A stretch of DNA of 64,000 nt from positions 8,629 to 72,628 of the forward strand of contig JBGTFE010000096.1 in assembly GCA_041747435.1 (NCBI GenBank). The letters run 5' to 3'. The notes under the pieces are model-generated. The model had not been told where the DNA came from. It was given only the letters and a program-made list of their open reading frames with translations, and did no database searches. Source of the DNA: JBGTFE01 sp041747435 (GTDB taxonomy: Bacteria > Acidobacteriota > Blastocatellia > Pyrinomonadales > Pyrinomonadaceae). A program made the translations under genes and the position numbers. Positions 1 through 7,560 of this stretch are shown piece after piece (the first letter of the stretch is position 1; every line of letters starts with the position of its first letter).

Positions 1-1
1 G

Positions 2-304
2 CAATCTGCCGCCGGTTTGACCGACGAGCAGCTTGCGAAAGCCAATCCGGTGAAAAACTTTTCGTTGACGTTTTTGCTCGCTTACGTTATTTCCTATAAT
101 CTCGCCTTTTTTCTCGGCGATAAAGCGACGAACTGGCAATGGGGCTTGACCGCCGGTTTGCTCGCGGGCGCGGGCTGGGCGGCGACGGCGTTTATCATCA
201 TCGGTCTTTTCGAACTGCGCTCGCTAAAATATTTGCTGATAAATTCCGGGTTCATCGTCGTTTATTTTGCTTTGATCGGATTCATTTTGGGGATTTGGCG
301 CTGA
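2..304 (+). CDS. DUF1761-like membrane protein, 5' end outside window
   Basis: The reading frame is open from the window edge and ends with TGA at 302-304. The visible part begins within a conserved GLTDEQLAKANP stretch and continues into three hydrophobic segments. The order (short linker ending KANP, then helices with a GxxxGxGWxAT segment and a C-terminal LINSGF helix) matches the second half of DUF1761 membrane proteins. An apparent TTG start at 17 is probably internal, because family members have an N-terminal helix before this point. The function of the family is unknown. Confidence 0.7.
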   Translation, partial: QSAAGLTDEQLAKANPVKNFSLTFLLAYVISYNLAFFLGDKATNWQWGLTAGLLAGAGWAATAFIIIGLFELRSLKYLLINSGFIVVYFALIGFILGIWR

Positions 305-800
305 GTATCTTGCGTGCGCGAGATCGAATTCCCGCGGAAGCGTGCGGCAGATGCTTTTTGACGATCATTTGCAGCTCGTTTATCAATTCGGGCTCGTGAA
401 TTGCGATCTGCGTTGCTACTTCCAGCGCAAAAACGCGAACGGCAATCGGCTCGGCTTGGTCGTCAAAAAGTTCGACGCAATGCGAATATGCCTTTCCTAT
501 CAACTTTTCGGGGATTTCTACGAATTGAAGAAGGCGCGCGACGTTGCGTCTGACGGCGTTGTGGGCTTGCTTTTCCTGAAGCAGGTCAACGAGTCTATAG
601 ATGTAAGGTGCGACGAGTTCGGGATGCCGTTCGGCGCAATAGGTTAATGACCAACCGGCTCGCTGCGCCAAACGATATTCGCCGCCGAAAAAGATCCCGA
701 TCAACTCCGCAAATCGCTCCCCGTTATCGCCTACATAATCGACGATCTCCATCGTCCGAAGCTTTGAGTGCTCAGTTTCCAACGCTTCACGGAGATTCAT
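282..800 (-). CDS. HEAT-like helical repeat protein
   Basis: A 172-residue protein built almost entirely of amphipathic helices, in pairs resembling HEAT or armadillo repeats (for example the segments around LAQRAGWSLTYCAERHPEL and AVRRNVARLLQFVEIPEKL). It has no catalytic motif, signal peptide or membrane span. Its ATG directly follows the TAA of the upstream VOC gene, so the two are probably translated from one message. It overlaps the end of the convergent DUF1761 gene by about 20 bases. A role in protein contacts is inferred only from the fold type. Confidence 0.65.
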   Translation of the reverse strand: MNLREALETEHSKLRTMEIVDYVGDNGERFAELIGIFFGGEYRLAQRAGWSLTYCAERHPELVAPYIYRLVDLLQEKQAHNAVRRNVARLLQFVEIPEKLIGKAYSHCVELFDDQAEPIAVRVFALEVATQIAIHEPELINELQMIVKKHLPHASAGIRSRARKILSAKSPK

Positions 801-1187
801 TTATTCGGTTCTTGTGGCTATATACCAATGATTTCCGCAAGGATCTTTTACGCCGCCGGAACGCTCGCCATAAGGCATATCGGCAACGACGTGAAGCGAT
901 TCGCCGCCAGCCGCCATCGCCTTTTCATAAACTTCATCGCAGTCGGCAACAAATAGATGAATGGCGATCGGCATCGGCGGATATTCTCCGCTGCCTTCGC
1001 TGGCTTCTATCATCGAATCGAAAACCTTTGCCGCAGAATGCCGGAGCCTGCCGTTTTCGTCTTTGAAGCGTTCGAAGATCTCGGCATCAAAGGCTTCCGC
1101 CAAAAAGTTTAGAAACTTTTCGCCGTCGTCAACAATAAAATACGGCGTAACGCTGTGAAATCCTTTTGGAATGTGACTGATCGACAT
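801..1187 (-). CDS. VOC family protein, PhnB/glyoxalase-like
   Basis: A 128-residue single-domain VOC (vicinal oxygen chelate) protein. The start is supported by an AAGGAG ribosome site just upstream. Recognisable parts are the N-terminal VTPYFIVDDGEKFLNFLAEAF helix-strand unit, the central HLFVADCDEVYEKAMAAGG, and the C-terminal YGERSGGVKDPCGNHWYIA, typical of PhnB-like members. Members are metal-dependent lyases, dioxygenases or antibiotic-binding proteins. The substrate cannot be read from sequence. It forms a unit with the HEAT-like gene behind it. Confidence 0.8.
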   Translation of the reverse strand: MSISHIPKGFHSVTPYFIVDDGEKFLNFLAEAFDAEIFERFKDENGRLRHSAAKVFDSMIEASEGSGEYPPMPIAIHLFVADCDEVYEKAMAAGGESLHVVADMPYGERSGGVKDPCGNHWYIATRTE

Positions 1188-1207
1188 AAATTTTCTCCTT
1201 AAATTGT

Positions 1208-1257
1208 ACCGCCAGCAAGATGCCGTCAGGACAGCCGCCGAGACGGCGGCGATACAT
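1208..1257. repeat. dispersed palindromic repeat, GGCAAGATGCC family
   Basis: A GC-rich sequence containing CAAGATGCCGTCAGGACAGC followed by a short inverted GCCGCC/GGCGGC pair. A related element with the same AAGATGCC and ACAGCCGCC words occurs at 58464-58511, with a shorter relative at 58556-58585. All lie between genes of the chromosome. They look like REP-type dispersed repeats of the host. Confidence 0.55.
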
Positions 1258-1258
1258 T

Positions 1259-1642
1259 CTAATTTTGCGCGTGCAGCGCCAAACGGTTGCCTTCGCTGTC
1301 GATAAAAAACGCCATATAACCGATCTCCGGGCTGATCTGCGTTTTCGGAATTACGATCTGTCCGCCGGCGGGCTCGATGCGGTCGATCACGGTTTGAATG
1401 TCGGGATTGGCGTTCAGATAAACGACGACTCCGTCCGCCGAAGGCTTATATAATTCGTGCTGCGCGAGCGCGCCGTTCGCCTTGCCGCTTCCCATATCCC
1501 ACGGAAAAGTCACCATTTTTAGGTCCGGAATCGGCATATAAGCCATCTCGATATCGAAGATAGTTTCGTAAAACTTCTTCGCGCGTTCAATGTCTGTTGC
1601 CGGAATTTCAAACCAATTTACTGAATTTTCGTTTCTGTTCAT
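1259..1642 (-). CDS. VOC family protein
   Basis: A 127-residue glyoxalase/bleomycin-resistance type VOC protein. The N-terminal NSVNWFEIPATDIERAKKFYETIF and the C-terminal GYMAFFIDSEGNRLALHAQN strands mark the two beta-alpha-beta-beta-beta modules. A GGAGAAA ribosome site precedes the ATG. It sits on the same strand as the PhnB-like gene, separated by a dispersed repeat. The substrate is unknown. Confidence 0.8.
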   Translation of the reverse strand: MNRNENSVNWFEIPATDIERAKKFYETIFDIEMAYMPIPDLKMVTFPWDMGSGKANGALAQHELYKPSADGVVVYLNANPDIQTVIDRIEPAGGQIVIPKTQISPEIGYMAFFIDSEGNRLALHAQN

Positions 1643-1665
1643 AAATTTCTCCTTTTTGTGTGTAA

Positions 1666-1849
1666 TAAAACGCGAAATTTGGAAAAGGGTTTCATTTTGC
1701 GTTGATAACCAAGGTCATGCGAAGCGCGAAGTGCGGCAATCAGTTCGGGACTCACGTTCTCCGCTCTTTCCAGGCGAACGAAACGCGCGACCCGGACACT
1801 TTGGACATTTCCAACTCATCCCGATAACTTCCAGAACGCGTGCGAATCT
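1666..1849 (-). other. intergenic stretch with a possible decayed zinc-ribbon gene
   Basis: No intact gene is visible. On the minus strand a short frame starting near 1822 reads MSWKCPKCPGRAFRSPGKS and then loses coding character. It resembles the start of small zinc-ribbon proteins that open with SWKCPKCGR. It may be a remnant; the evidence is weak. Confidence 0.3.
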
Positions 1850-2419
1850 TTAGGCGTCCGCCGGAACCGCTTTTGGACGAATAATTATCGCTATCACCAA
1901 TCCGGCTAAGAACCAACCGATGACCTGATCGGCGCCTTCAGCTAAAACGACCGTATCCGGAAACCGATACCAGTTCCAATAGGAAACGACGATCGAAATC
2001 CATCCCGTCAGACCTATCAAGGTCGCGCTGATCAAACGCCCGAAAAATGAAAACATTCCCATCGAAAGCAAAAACGCGACTATTAAACATGCGAGAATAT
2101 TTGAAGCGAGTTCGGTTCCGAGCATTCTCATCATCCCATCCTGTCCGGTCGGATGATAAATTAGAATCCCGGTCGGTCCAGCCTTGTATTTTTCCACCCA
2201 GGCGGCTTGCTCTTCCGCGCTCGGATTACTTTTCTTATCAATTCCCGGGAAAAAATAATAGCCCGGTTCATTGATGTTTGTTTTCAACCCTTCCACCACC
2301 GCCGCTTCGTTCGGCAGCATTTTCATACCCATATTGCCGATCTGAAGAACCTCGTGCGAGACAAAGCCCCAAACGAACATAACTATGCCGCCAAGAATCG
2401 CTGCAAGAATCAAACGCAT
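1850..2419 (-). CDS. hypothetical four-helix membrane protein
   Basis: A 189-residue protein with an N-terminal hydrophobic helix (ILAAILGGIVMFVWGFVSHE), a soluble loop of about 75 residues, and three further membrane helices near residues 105-127, 130-150 and 165-182. The ATG is preceded by GGAGGG, and a good promoter lies at 2462-2491. I do not recognise a characterised family. Its single-gene transcription unit suggests independent expression. Confidence 0.6.
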   Translation of the reverse strand: MRLILAAILGGIVMFVWGFVSHEVLQIGNMGMKMLPNEAAVVEGLKTNINEPGYYFFPGIDKKSNPSAEEQAAWVEKYKAGPTGILIYHPTGQDGMMRMLGTELASNILACLIVAFLLSMGMFSFFGRLISATLIGLTGWISIVVSYWNWYRFPDTVVLAEGADQVIGWFLAGLVIAIIIRPKAVPADA

Positions 2420-2461
2420 TTCTATCCCTCCAAAATTGTGCTTTTTTTTACGAACTGCGGA

Positions 2462-2491
2462 ATTATAGTATATTTCCGGCGAGTTTCACAA
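2462..2491 (-). promoter_or_regulatory. sigma70-type promoter for the 1850-2419 gene
   Basis: On the minus strand a TTGTGA -35 box and a perfect TATAAT -10 box are separated by 18 bp, about 40 bp upstream of the GGAGGG-ATG start of the membrane protein gene. Confidence 0.6.
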
Positions 2492-2533
2492 AGGATGCGG
2501 TGTAAAGATCAGCCGCGTCGTTCACGGCGTGGG

Positions 2534-3262
2534 TTACGGCTTAATCTGATTGAGCATCAGTTTTACCTGAAGATCGCCAAAACCGTAAACACCTTCGGCG
2601 GCAGAGAATTCTGTAAAGATCTCTGTAAAATCTTTTTTTCCGCGATCGAGGATATTTTTGAGAGTTTTTTGGGGACGATCGTTCTTTTTGCGGTCGATCT
2701 CCGCGCTGCACGCTTCTTTGAGATACGGGAAACATTTTGAATTCTGAGCGGAAAGTTTTTCCAGCTGATTCAGATCGCCGCTTTTATACGCGTGCCAGAG
2801 ACCGACTCCGAGTTGTATCTCGTCAAAAGTAAACCGTTGGCGGTTTTCAAAACACGTTTGCAAATTTCCGGAAGTGTGATCGCCGAAACCTTTCCAAAGA
2901 CTTTCCCGAACGAGCGGCGCGACGCGAAAAACGTTTCTTAGCGGCACTTTGGCAAGCAGCGAGAGAATAAACCACATATTAACCTGGCAAAAAAGGTCGT
3001 ACTCAAACCAGAGATAGATCTCGTCGGCGTCGCCGCGAACGAGTTTTAGAAATTCTCCGACGACTTTTCGGTAATAATCCTTTTCCGGCTCGCTGTAAAC
3101 GGTGGAAATATAAGAGGCGCGCGTTTTCCAGAAGTCCCACAGCAGTTCGCCGCCAAGGCTACCGTCGATCAAACACTCGCGACAGACAACCGCGTCGCCC
3201 TCGATCTCGGTTCTTCTAAAAGCTTCGGCAAGCGAATCGCCCGGCAAAACATGCAGCTTCAT
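2534..3262 (-). CDS. DUF1835 domain protein
   Basis: A 242-residue protein beginning MKLHVLPGDSLAEAFR, the usual N-terminus of DUF1835 proteins, with the family word YLWFEYDLFCQ near residues 103-113. A Cys-rich ALVREC-like segment common in the family is seen here as VVCRECLIDG. Biochemical function is not established for the family. The gene stands alone between a promoter region and a VOC gene. Confidence 0.7.
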   Translation of the reverse strand: MKLHVLPGDSLAEAFRRTEIEGDAVVCRECLIDGSLGGELLWDFWKTRASYISTVYSEPEKDYYRKVVGEFLKLVRGDADEIYLWFEYDLFCQVNMWFILSLLAKVPLRNVFRVAPLVRESLWKGFGDHTSGNLQTCFENRQRFTFDEIQLGVGLWHAYKSGDLNQLEKLSAQNSKCFPYLKEACSAEIDRKKNDRPQKTLKNILDRGKKDFTEIFTEFSAAEGVYGFGDLQVKLMLNQIKP

Positions 3263-3281
3263 ATAAAATCGGTCGGCGCGT

Positions 3282-3671
3282 TTAAGCCTCGCCGTGTTCC
3301 ATCAATTTGACGATCGAAAATGCGGCGCCGCTCGGGTCTTTGATAACGGCAAAGCGTCCGACGTTCGGAATATCCGTGGGTGGAACAACTACGCTTCCGC
3401 CGAGTTCCGCGGCTTTGGCGGCAGACGCATCAACATCGTCAACCGAAACGTAACTTATCCAATGCGGCGGCGCCGGCATTTCAGGCGGCTTCTGATACAT
3501 TCCGCCCATCGGATAGTCGTCGCCGAGCTGGAATTCAGAATATTCCATCGGCGCGTCAGCGCCTCCGCCGGCTTTGATGTTCCAGCCGAACATCTCGCTA
3601 TAAAACTTCTTCGCGCCTTCCAGATCGTCTGTCGCCAGCTCTTGCCAGCAAAATTGTCCGTGTTTCAACAT
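3282..3671 (-). CDS. VOC family protein
   Basis: A VOC protein of about 129 residues. I chose the ATG at 3671 (MLKHGQFCWQEL), because family members start directly with the first beta strand and the in-frame GTG at 3698 would add an atypical tail. The two modules are visible as GQFCWQELATDDLEGAKKFY and WISYVSVDDVDASAAKAAEL, ending in a KDPSGAAFSIVK strand. It resembles the subgroup often annotated as hydroxylases or glyoxalases; the substrate is unknown. Confidence 0.8.
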   Translation of the reverse strand: MLKHGQFCWQELATDDLEGAKKFYSEMFGWNIKAGGGADAPMEYSEFQLGDDYPMGGMYQKPPEMPAPPHWISYVSVDDVDASAAKAAELGGSVVVPPTDIPNVGRFAVIKDPSGAAFSIVKLMEHGEA

Positions 3672-3710
3672 AATTTTATTTTGATGAGAGATTACCACGA
3701 ACTTGCTGAT

Positions 3711-3904
3711 TTATCGACCCGTGAACAGTGTATTTTCATCGACAAAACAAAACCCGTTTCCAAAAGGATCGAAAGCGCTAAACTTCTCTCGCGCCAAGGA
3801 CGAACCGGAATCTCGCCCGCCGGCGCTCCATAAACTTCCTCGTTAGAAGACAGCCTAAAGCCGCGGCTCGCGCATAAAACGCCTCGAGATCGGCGACCGC
3901 AAAA
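3711..3904 (-). pseudogene. decayed 3' part of a VOC gene at the prophage junction
   Basis: Read in three successive minus-strand frames, this stretch encodes a VOC C-terminal half: FAVADLEAFYARAAALG, then SSNEEVYGAPAGEIPVRPW, then FSAFDPFGNGFCFVDE before TAA at 3711-3713. Two frame changes interrupt it, and the N-terminal half is absent. It directly abuts the prophage end. The DNA on the far side of the prophage (53732 onward) does not supply an intact N-terminus, so the gene was probably already broken before insertion. Confidence 0.6.
3900..3904. repeat. 5-bp target duplication CAAAA, left copy
   Basis: CAAAA immediately precedes the TG terminus of the prophage. The same five bases follow the CA terminus at 53727-53731. 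Mu-family transposition generates 5-bp duplications. Confidence 0.8.
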
Positions 3905-3914
3905 TGTAAGACTC

Positions 3915-4079
3915 CACATCTTTAAATAAAGGGGCATAGCGGGACATACCATCCGCGCGGTCGGGCAAAGTTTTATCGTTTCAAACACTTACAGCCGGTT
4001 TTCAACGAGCGTTCAATTTCCACAATTTTAAATAAACAAAAGCAGTTTTCGAACCGTGTTTTCACAACTTTAAATAAAC
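3915..4079 (+). repeat. left-end transposase binding sites L1-L3
   Basis: Three direct copies point inward: L1 at 3915-3930 (CACATCTTTAAATAAA), L2 at 4021-4037 (CACAATTTTAAATAAAC) and L3 at 4063-4079 (CACAACTTTAAATAAAC). The same motif occurs three times in inverted orientation at the right end. Between L1 and L2 I see no gene. L3 overlaps the last codons of the frameshifted zinc-ribbon gene. Confidence 0.8.
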
Positions 4080-4308
4080 AGTTTCGCGGTTTAGAGCGAG
4101 AGAAGTTTGCGAATAAAAGATCAAAACAAACCCAAAAACACCGATCCCTGCGACGACCATGCCGACGAACGGCGTGAGGCTTAGGTAAAAGAATAGATAA
4201 AGCTCCAGCGACGAACGGCTTTGTAGTAACCCGTCGCCCGCATTTCGGACATACTTTCGCTTTATCGGAAACCGATGTGCCGCAATCCAGACACGAAGTT
4301 AAAGCCAT
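4062..4308 (-). pseudogene. zinc-ribbon membrane protein gene with a +1 frameshift
   Basis: The start MALTSCLDCGTSVSDKAKVCPKCGRR is a CxxC...CxxC zinc ribbon. The frame is then disturbed in a TTTT run near 4195. Removing one T restores a continuous protein of about 81 residues with two membrane helices (LYLSLTPFVGMVVAGIGVFG and onward) that ends in VYLKL-TGA, the last codons lying in transposase site L3. A paralogue-like zinc-ribbon, two-helix gene lies at 41512-41748. The shift may be a real mutation, a sequence error or recoding. The unshifted frame stays open to 3973 but looks non-coding. Confidence 0.6.
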
Positions 4309-4321
4309 AAATCACCCAAAA

Positions 4322-4482
4322 TCCAACGAAACTCCAACGAAACTTCCTACGAAACTAAATCAAATCCAACGAAACTAACGCGAAGCATCGATGTTTATTA
4401 GGTTTTGCGCTAATTTCGACGCATTTACAGGAAAAATCCAACGAAACTCGTAAGTCGTTTAAAAATCGCGTCCTACGAAACT
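4322..4482. repeat. six copies of the 12-mer TCC(A/T)ACGAAACT
   Basis: Copies lie at 4322-4333, 4333-4344, 4345-4356, 4365-4376, 4437-4448 and 4471-4482, all in one orientation. Two are extended to TCCTACGAAACTAAATC. They fill the otherwise empty stretch between the left-end moron gene and the end of the early operon. Such iterons are usually protein-binding sites; the binding protein is unknown. A transposition or partition role is inferred only from position. Confidence 0.7.
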
Positions 4483-4493
4483 AAATCGAATTT

Positions 4494-5120
4494 TCAGGAC
4501 AAATTATTTTCTACCTTTTTAAAGAGCGAGTAAAGGTCGGAAGCGCTGCGGTCGGCGACGGGAATCCATTTCAGCCCGGCGTTTTCAAAAAAGCTTTCTT
4601 CGGTCGAACAGCCGACAATTGTTCCGGTGGCGGCAATGGTAAGGTGCCCGTCCTGGACGCGGTATTTTGTATTGTGTTTCAGGTGTGCCATTAGCGCGCT
4701 CGAGAACTCGGCGGGACCGGTGCGGATGACGGAGATCGCGCCGAAGTTATCCGGGTTCGCCAGGAATAAATCGAGCTTAATCCGCGCGTCGCCCAGTTCG
4801 ATCAGACCGCGCCAGTATTTGCCGTTTTCTTTTGGCAGCCAGGGAATGATCTTGTGAGTGCCCGGCTTTATCCATTGAATACCGTGAACCCCGCGCAACG
4901 CCCAGTGGTAAAGCTCATTCTGCGGCACCATTTTAACCGGCTCGAATAGATCTCCAGTGTGTTCGGCAATGTCATCCCATCTCGGAACCGCGACGATCTC
5001 GATATCTTTTACTTCCGGCTTCCCGCGGCGGATCGAGCCGGCGATGATGATCTTCTCGCAGTACGGCGTCATTTCCTCGACAAGCGTTTCGGCAATTTTT
5101 CGAGCGCTATTTATATCCAT
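4494..5120 (-). CDS. Pol X-type nucleotidyltransferase
   Basis: A 208-residue protein with the polymerase-beta-like nucleotidyltransferase signature AGSIRRGKPEVKDIEIV near residues 27-43, supplying GS and a D-x-E metal pair, and a third acidic residue in KLDLFLA near residue 117. Similar stand-alone domains occur in many phages and resemble the palm of Pol X or TdT. It lacks the HhH and PHP domains of bacterial Pol X. It is the last gene of the early operon, overlapping its predecessor as TAATG. It could act in end filling or repair; this is not shown. Confidence 0.7.
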   Translation of the reverse strand: MDINSARKIAETLVEEMTPYCEKIIIAGSIRRGKPEVKDIEIVAVPRWDDIAEHTGDLFEPVKMVPQNELYHWALRGVHGIQWIKPGTHKIIPWLPKENGKYWRGLIELGDARIKLDLFLANPDNFGAISVIRTGPAEFSSALMAHLKHNTKYRVQDGHLTIAATGTIVGCSTEESFFENAGLKWIPVADRSASDLYSLFKKVENNLS

Positions 5121-5332
5121 TACGTTAAACTCCGCACGAATTTTATCGGGAAGAATTCACCGGAAATAATTTTACCTTCCCATTTCTCTGCCCACAAAAC
5201 ACCGCACGCGTCAGGATCTTTAACGGGATAAACCGACTCGCCGACGCGAACCGACAGCTTTCGATCGACAATTAAAATTTCTCTACAAACGACCGGTGTT
5301 TCCGCAATTTTTCGAGCTTCGGATAGTTTCAT
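5120..5332 (-). CDS. small hypothetical phage protein
   Basis: A 70-residue protein beginning MKLSEARKIAET, which echoes the MDINSARKIAET start of the neighbouring nucleotidyltransferase and suggests a shared N-terminal helix or partial duplication. The rest (VVCREILIVDRKLSVRVGE) is strand-rich. It overlaps both neighbours, consistent with operon coupling. Function unknown. Confidence 0.55.
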   Translation of the reverse strand: MKLSEARKIAETPVVCREILIVDRKLSVRVGESVYPVKDPDACGVLWAEKWEGKIISGEFFPIKFVRSLT

Positions 5333-5532
5333 TTTTTTCTTTTTAAGCGTTTCCTTTTCTTTTTCTTTTTCGAGGCTTTTCTAGGATTAAATATCGGTGA
5401 ATTTGAACCGTCCCCAAAAATCACATCAGCAGCGAGCAATATCATTGCCGCAAAAGCTTCACCTTTTTCCGTTTTTATAATGGTTTCCGGCTTCATTTTT
5501 CGGCTACAATTTCGGCTCATTTCAGATCGCAC
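5329..5532 (-). CDS. small basic phage protein
   Basis: 67 residues at most. A start at the internal Met (MKPETIIKTEKGEAFA) would give about 55. The C-terminus is an extreme lysine/arginine run after SKKKKKRKRL, suggesting nucleic-acid contact. It overlaps both flanking early genes by a few bases. No family recognised. Confidence 0.45.
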   Translation of the reverse strand: MRSEMSRNCSRKMKPETIIKTEKGEAFAAMILLAADVIFGDGSNSPIFNPRKASKKKKKRKRLKRKK

Positions 5533-5998
5533 TTTGAAGCGATTCGACGCCGTTTGTTGCGACGTTCGCGGGCTTGAAAACGTGATTGCAGTTATGGCAG
5601 CGGTGCTTTTTATGCGGCGCGTTTAGCCACGGCTCGAAGTTGTCGCAAGCGCCGTTGGCTCGCTTAGCCTGCGGAGGTGCAGTGTGAAAGTAAGAGACTG
5701 CGCCGCAATTCTTACAATTATCCGGCTCCGGCGCGTCGATGTGCTGCTCGTGACACTTCGGGCAGAAAAGGATCATATCGATCGGCGCTTGCGCGGCATC
5801 AAGCAGAAGTAAAATCTCGCGGATCAACGGACGGTTCATTACAGTTGTCGTCCACGCTTCCCCGTACCTGGCGTATGGAATCAAACCGCCTGCGAACTTC
5901 GCGTTTTTTGCGATCACAAACTCATCCGGCTCATCGTCTTGTTTCTGTGAGACAGGTATTCTTATCCAAATTTCACCGTTAAATTTCATATCAGTCAT
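5522..5998 (-). CDS. phage protein with two zinc-binding cysteine clusters
   Basis: A 158-residue protein with CPKCHEQHIDAPEPDNCKNC near residues 79-98 and HRCHNCNHVF near 132-141. This makes a rubredoxin/zinc-ribbon-like region after an N-terminal domain without known motifs. Similar zinc-finger proteins are common in early regions of siphophages and Mu-like phages but are uncharacterised. It follows the 46-residue gene in the early operon with a GGAG-type ribosome site. Confidence 0.6.
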   Translation of the reverse strand: MTDMKFNGEIWIRIPVSQKQDDEPDEFVIAKNAKFAGGLIPYARYGEAWTTTVMNRPLIREILLLLDAAQAPIDMILFCPKCHEQHIDAPEPDNCKNCGAVSYFHTAPPQAKRANGACDNFEPWLNAPHKKHRCHNCNHVFKPANVATNGVESLQSAI

Positions 5999-6019
5999 AA
6001 TTTTTATTTGCTCCTTTAT

Positions 6020-6160
6020 TCAATTCCCCGCTTCGGCTCTTGTCATCACGATATCGACGGCGCGCGCCCAGACGAGCGTATCGGTTTTTCCGTCGATCTC
6101 GTTTTTCCATTCGATGAACTGATCGGGTGTGAAGCCGACAAGGAATTTCTTCCAGTTCAT
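6020..6160 (-). CDS. 46-residue phage protein
   Basis: A short frame, MNWKKFLVGFTPDQFIEWKN and onward, whose ATG directly follows the TAG stop of the ParB-like gene and which ends TGA at 6020-6022, just before the ribosome site of the next gene. Its composition is normal for a protein, and it fills a gap in a tightly packed operon. Function unknown. Confidence 0.6.
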   Translation of the reverse strand: MNWKKFLVGFTPDQFIEWKNEIDGKTDTLVWARAVDIVMTRAEAGN

Positions 6161-6877
6161 CTAATAATCGGACATATCCGCTGTGTAGAATTTCTTCGAA
6201 CGTTTTCGCGCCGTTCCGTCGAGCTTTATACCGCCAACGCCTGCCGACTGATCGTTAAATTTCCCGTTTTTAAGATCTTCGAGATACTGCCGCGCGGCGC
6301 GTTCGCCGATGAGCTTCGATTTATTCTCGCGGCGTAAGGCGCGCGCCGCGTTTGCCTGCACGTTTTCGTCGTCGACGCGCGAAAGCAGCCAGGCGACCGA
6401 TTTCGATAATTCGCCGGCTTCGCAGGCACGGCGGGCTTCGAGGCACATTCGCGTCAGTTTTAGCTGGTAAAAAACATACGCTTCGGATTTACCGATCTTT
6501 TTGGCGATCTCGCGCTGGTCGTAATTATAAGGCTCGTCGCGCAGGCGTTTCAGCGCCAAAGCTTCTTCATAATAAGGAACGGCTTCGCGCTGGACGTTTT
6601 CGACGAGCTGCAGCTCCAAAACCTCGGAATCCGTCGCCTCGACGATCCGCGCCGGCACCATGACCAATCCCGCGATCTCGGCAGCCTTTAACCGCCGATC
6701 ACCGGCGATCAATTCAAAAAACTCTCCAATTCGCCGGACGACGAGCGGCTCGATTATGCCATGCTGCTTTATCGACTGCGCCAACTCCGCCAAAGATTTG
6801 TCATTAAACGTTCGCCGGTAATTCTTCGAAAATTTAATCGAATTTACCGATACTTCAAGCATTATTCCGCTGTTCAT
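6161..6877 (-). CDS. ParB/Spo0J-like protein
   Basis: A 238-residue protein with the N-terminal ParB/sulfiredoxin-like domain: SLAELAQSIKQHGIIEPLVVR (residues 28-48), AGDRRLKAAEIAG (58-70, in the CTP-binding motif position) and LVENVQRE (91-98). An HTH region follows (DQREIAKKIGKSEAYVFYQLKLTR, about 120-143). The C-terminus is short and basic. No ParA is encoded nearby, so a classical partition system is unlikely. Phage ParB-like proteins are often DNA-binding regulators or nucleases. Parts of the operator array at 4322-4482 are a possible target, as inference. Confidence 0.75.
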   Translation of the reverse strand: MNSGIMLEVSVNSIKFSKNYRRTFNDKSLAELAQSIKQHGIIEPLVVRRIGEFFELIAGDRRLKAAEIAGLVMVPARIVEATDSEVLELQLVENVQREAVPYYEEALALKRLRDEPYNYDQREIAKKIGKSEAYVFYQLKLTRMCLEARRACEAGELSKSVAWLLSRVDDENVQANAARALRRENKSKLIGERAARQYLEDLKNGKFNDQSAGVGGIKLDGTARKRSKKFYTADMSDY

Positions 6878-6900
6878 AAAAGTTCTCCTTTAAATTATTT

Positions 6901-7089
6901 TTAACTAAACGGACATTCCCAGTCGCAATATTCGGTACCAGCCATCGAACAACTTCCGTCCGAGCCCTGACCGCAGTCGTCCATCAAAGAATCAATTGCA
7001 TCGTCGTCGGAAACAAAACCGTCGTCGTCTCCGCCGCCGTTCATCTCAAGGTGCTCCTTTGTTTCTTTTATTGCAGTTTTTAAGTTCAT
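6901..7089 (-). CDS. small acidic cysteine-containing protein
   Basis: 62 residues, with a central run rich in Asp and Gly (NGGGDDDGFVSDDDAIDSLM) and a C-terminal region with four Cys (DCGQGSDGSCSM, EYCDWEC). Its start overlaps the stop of the EVE-like gene. Acidic small proteins in phage early operons are frequently inhibitors or DNA mimics, but nothing specific supports that here. Confidence 0.5.
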   Translation of the reverse strand: MNLKTAIKETKEHLEMNGGGDDDGFVSDDDAIDSLMDDCGQGSDGSCSMAGTEYCDWECPFS

Positions 7090-7556
7090 ATATTTATCAA
7101 CTCCAAAAGTGGTGCGACGATATCAGCCGGGACGCGGGCGTTGCGGCGGAGATATACGAGCTGTCGCCAATCGGGAAAAAGTCGGCGCAGCTCGCGCATC
7201 GGCGTTTCTTTCGTCCGCTTTAATTCCGAGACTTCGCCGAGCCAATGTTTATACCAAGCTTCGTCCGGATCGGGCTGGTATTCGGGATCGCAATTGACCT
7301 TGCCGATCGCGACGATCGCCGATGTCGGCGCGGTGATGTAAAACAAGACCCGATCGCCGATCTTTGCGTCTTTGTGCAGCGTCCAGCAGGTAAAACCGTC
7401 AAACGCGATGTCCGACGATAAAATCTTTCCGTCGGCTTCCGATCCGAGAACTAAAAATGTGTTCGGCGCGCGCGCGGGAATAGCGATCGGCTGAACGGAT
7501 CCTTTTAGTCGCTGGAGCGATTCCCATCGTTCTATATCTTCGCTTAAGAAACCCAT
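7086..7556 (-). CDS. EVE/PUA-like domain protein
   Basis: A 156-residue protein. The segment CWTLHKDAKIGDRVLFYITA followed by AIVAIGKVNCDPEY (residues 56-92) matches the core of EVE domains, in which a conserved Trp lies near GDRVLFY and a GI/AIG strand. The C-terminal MRELRRLFPDWRQLVYLRRN fits the end of that fold. EVE domains bind modified bases in DNA or RNA. A link with the phage Dam methylase is speculative. The family assignment is by pattern only. Confidence 0.55.
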   Translation of the reverse strand: MGFLSEDIERWESLQRLKGSVQPIAIPARAPNTFLVLGSEADGKILSSDIAFDGFTCWTLHKDAKIGDRVLFYITAPTSAIVAIGKVNCDPEYQPDPDEAWYKHWLGEVSELKRTKETPMRELRRLFPDWRQLVYLRRNARVPADIVAPLLELINI

Positions 7557-7560
7557 AAAG

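Noticed and set aside
3692..3988. Intact 98-codon gene at the left prophage junction
   Set aside because: Only parts of three frames look VOC-like and the frame runs across the prophage terminus, so it is a remnant plus phage end DNA.
3950..4010. Prophage left end placed closer to L2
   Set aside because: No TG terminus, no matching duplication and no 10-bp spacing to a site were found there, whereas 3905 satisfies all three.
4322..4482. Possible CRISPR array
   Set aside because: The repeat is only 12 bp, spacing is irregular and often absent, and no cas genes are present.
6161..6877. Complete ParABS partition system
   Set aside because: No ParA ATPase gene was found, and the element is chromosomally integrated.
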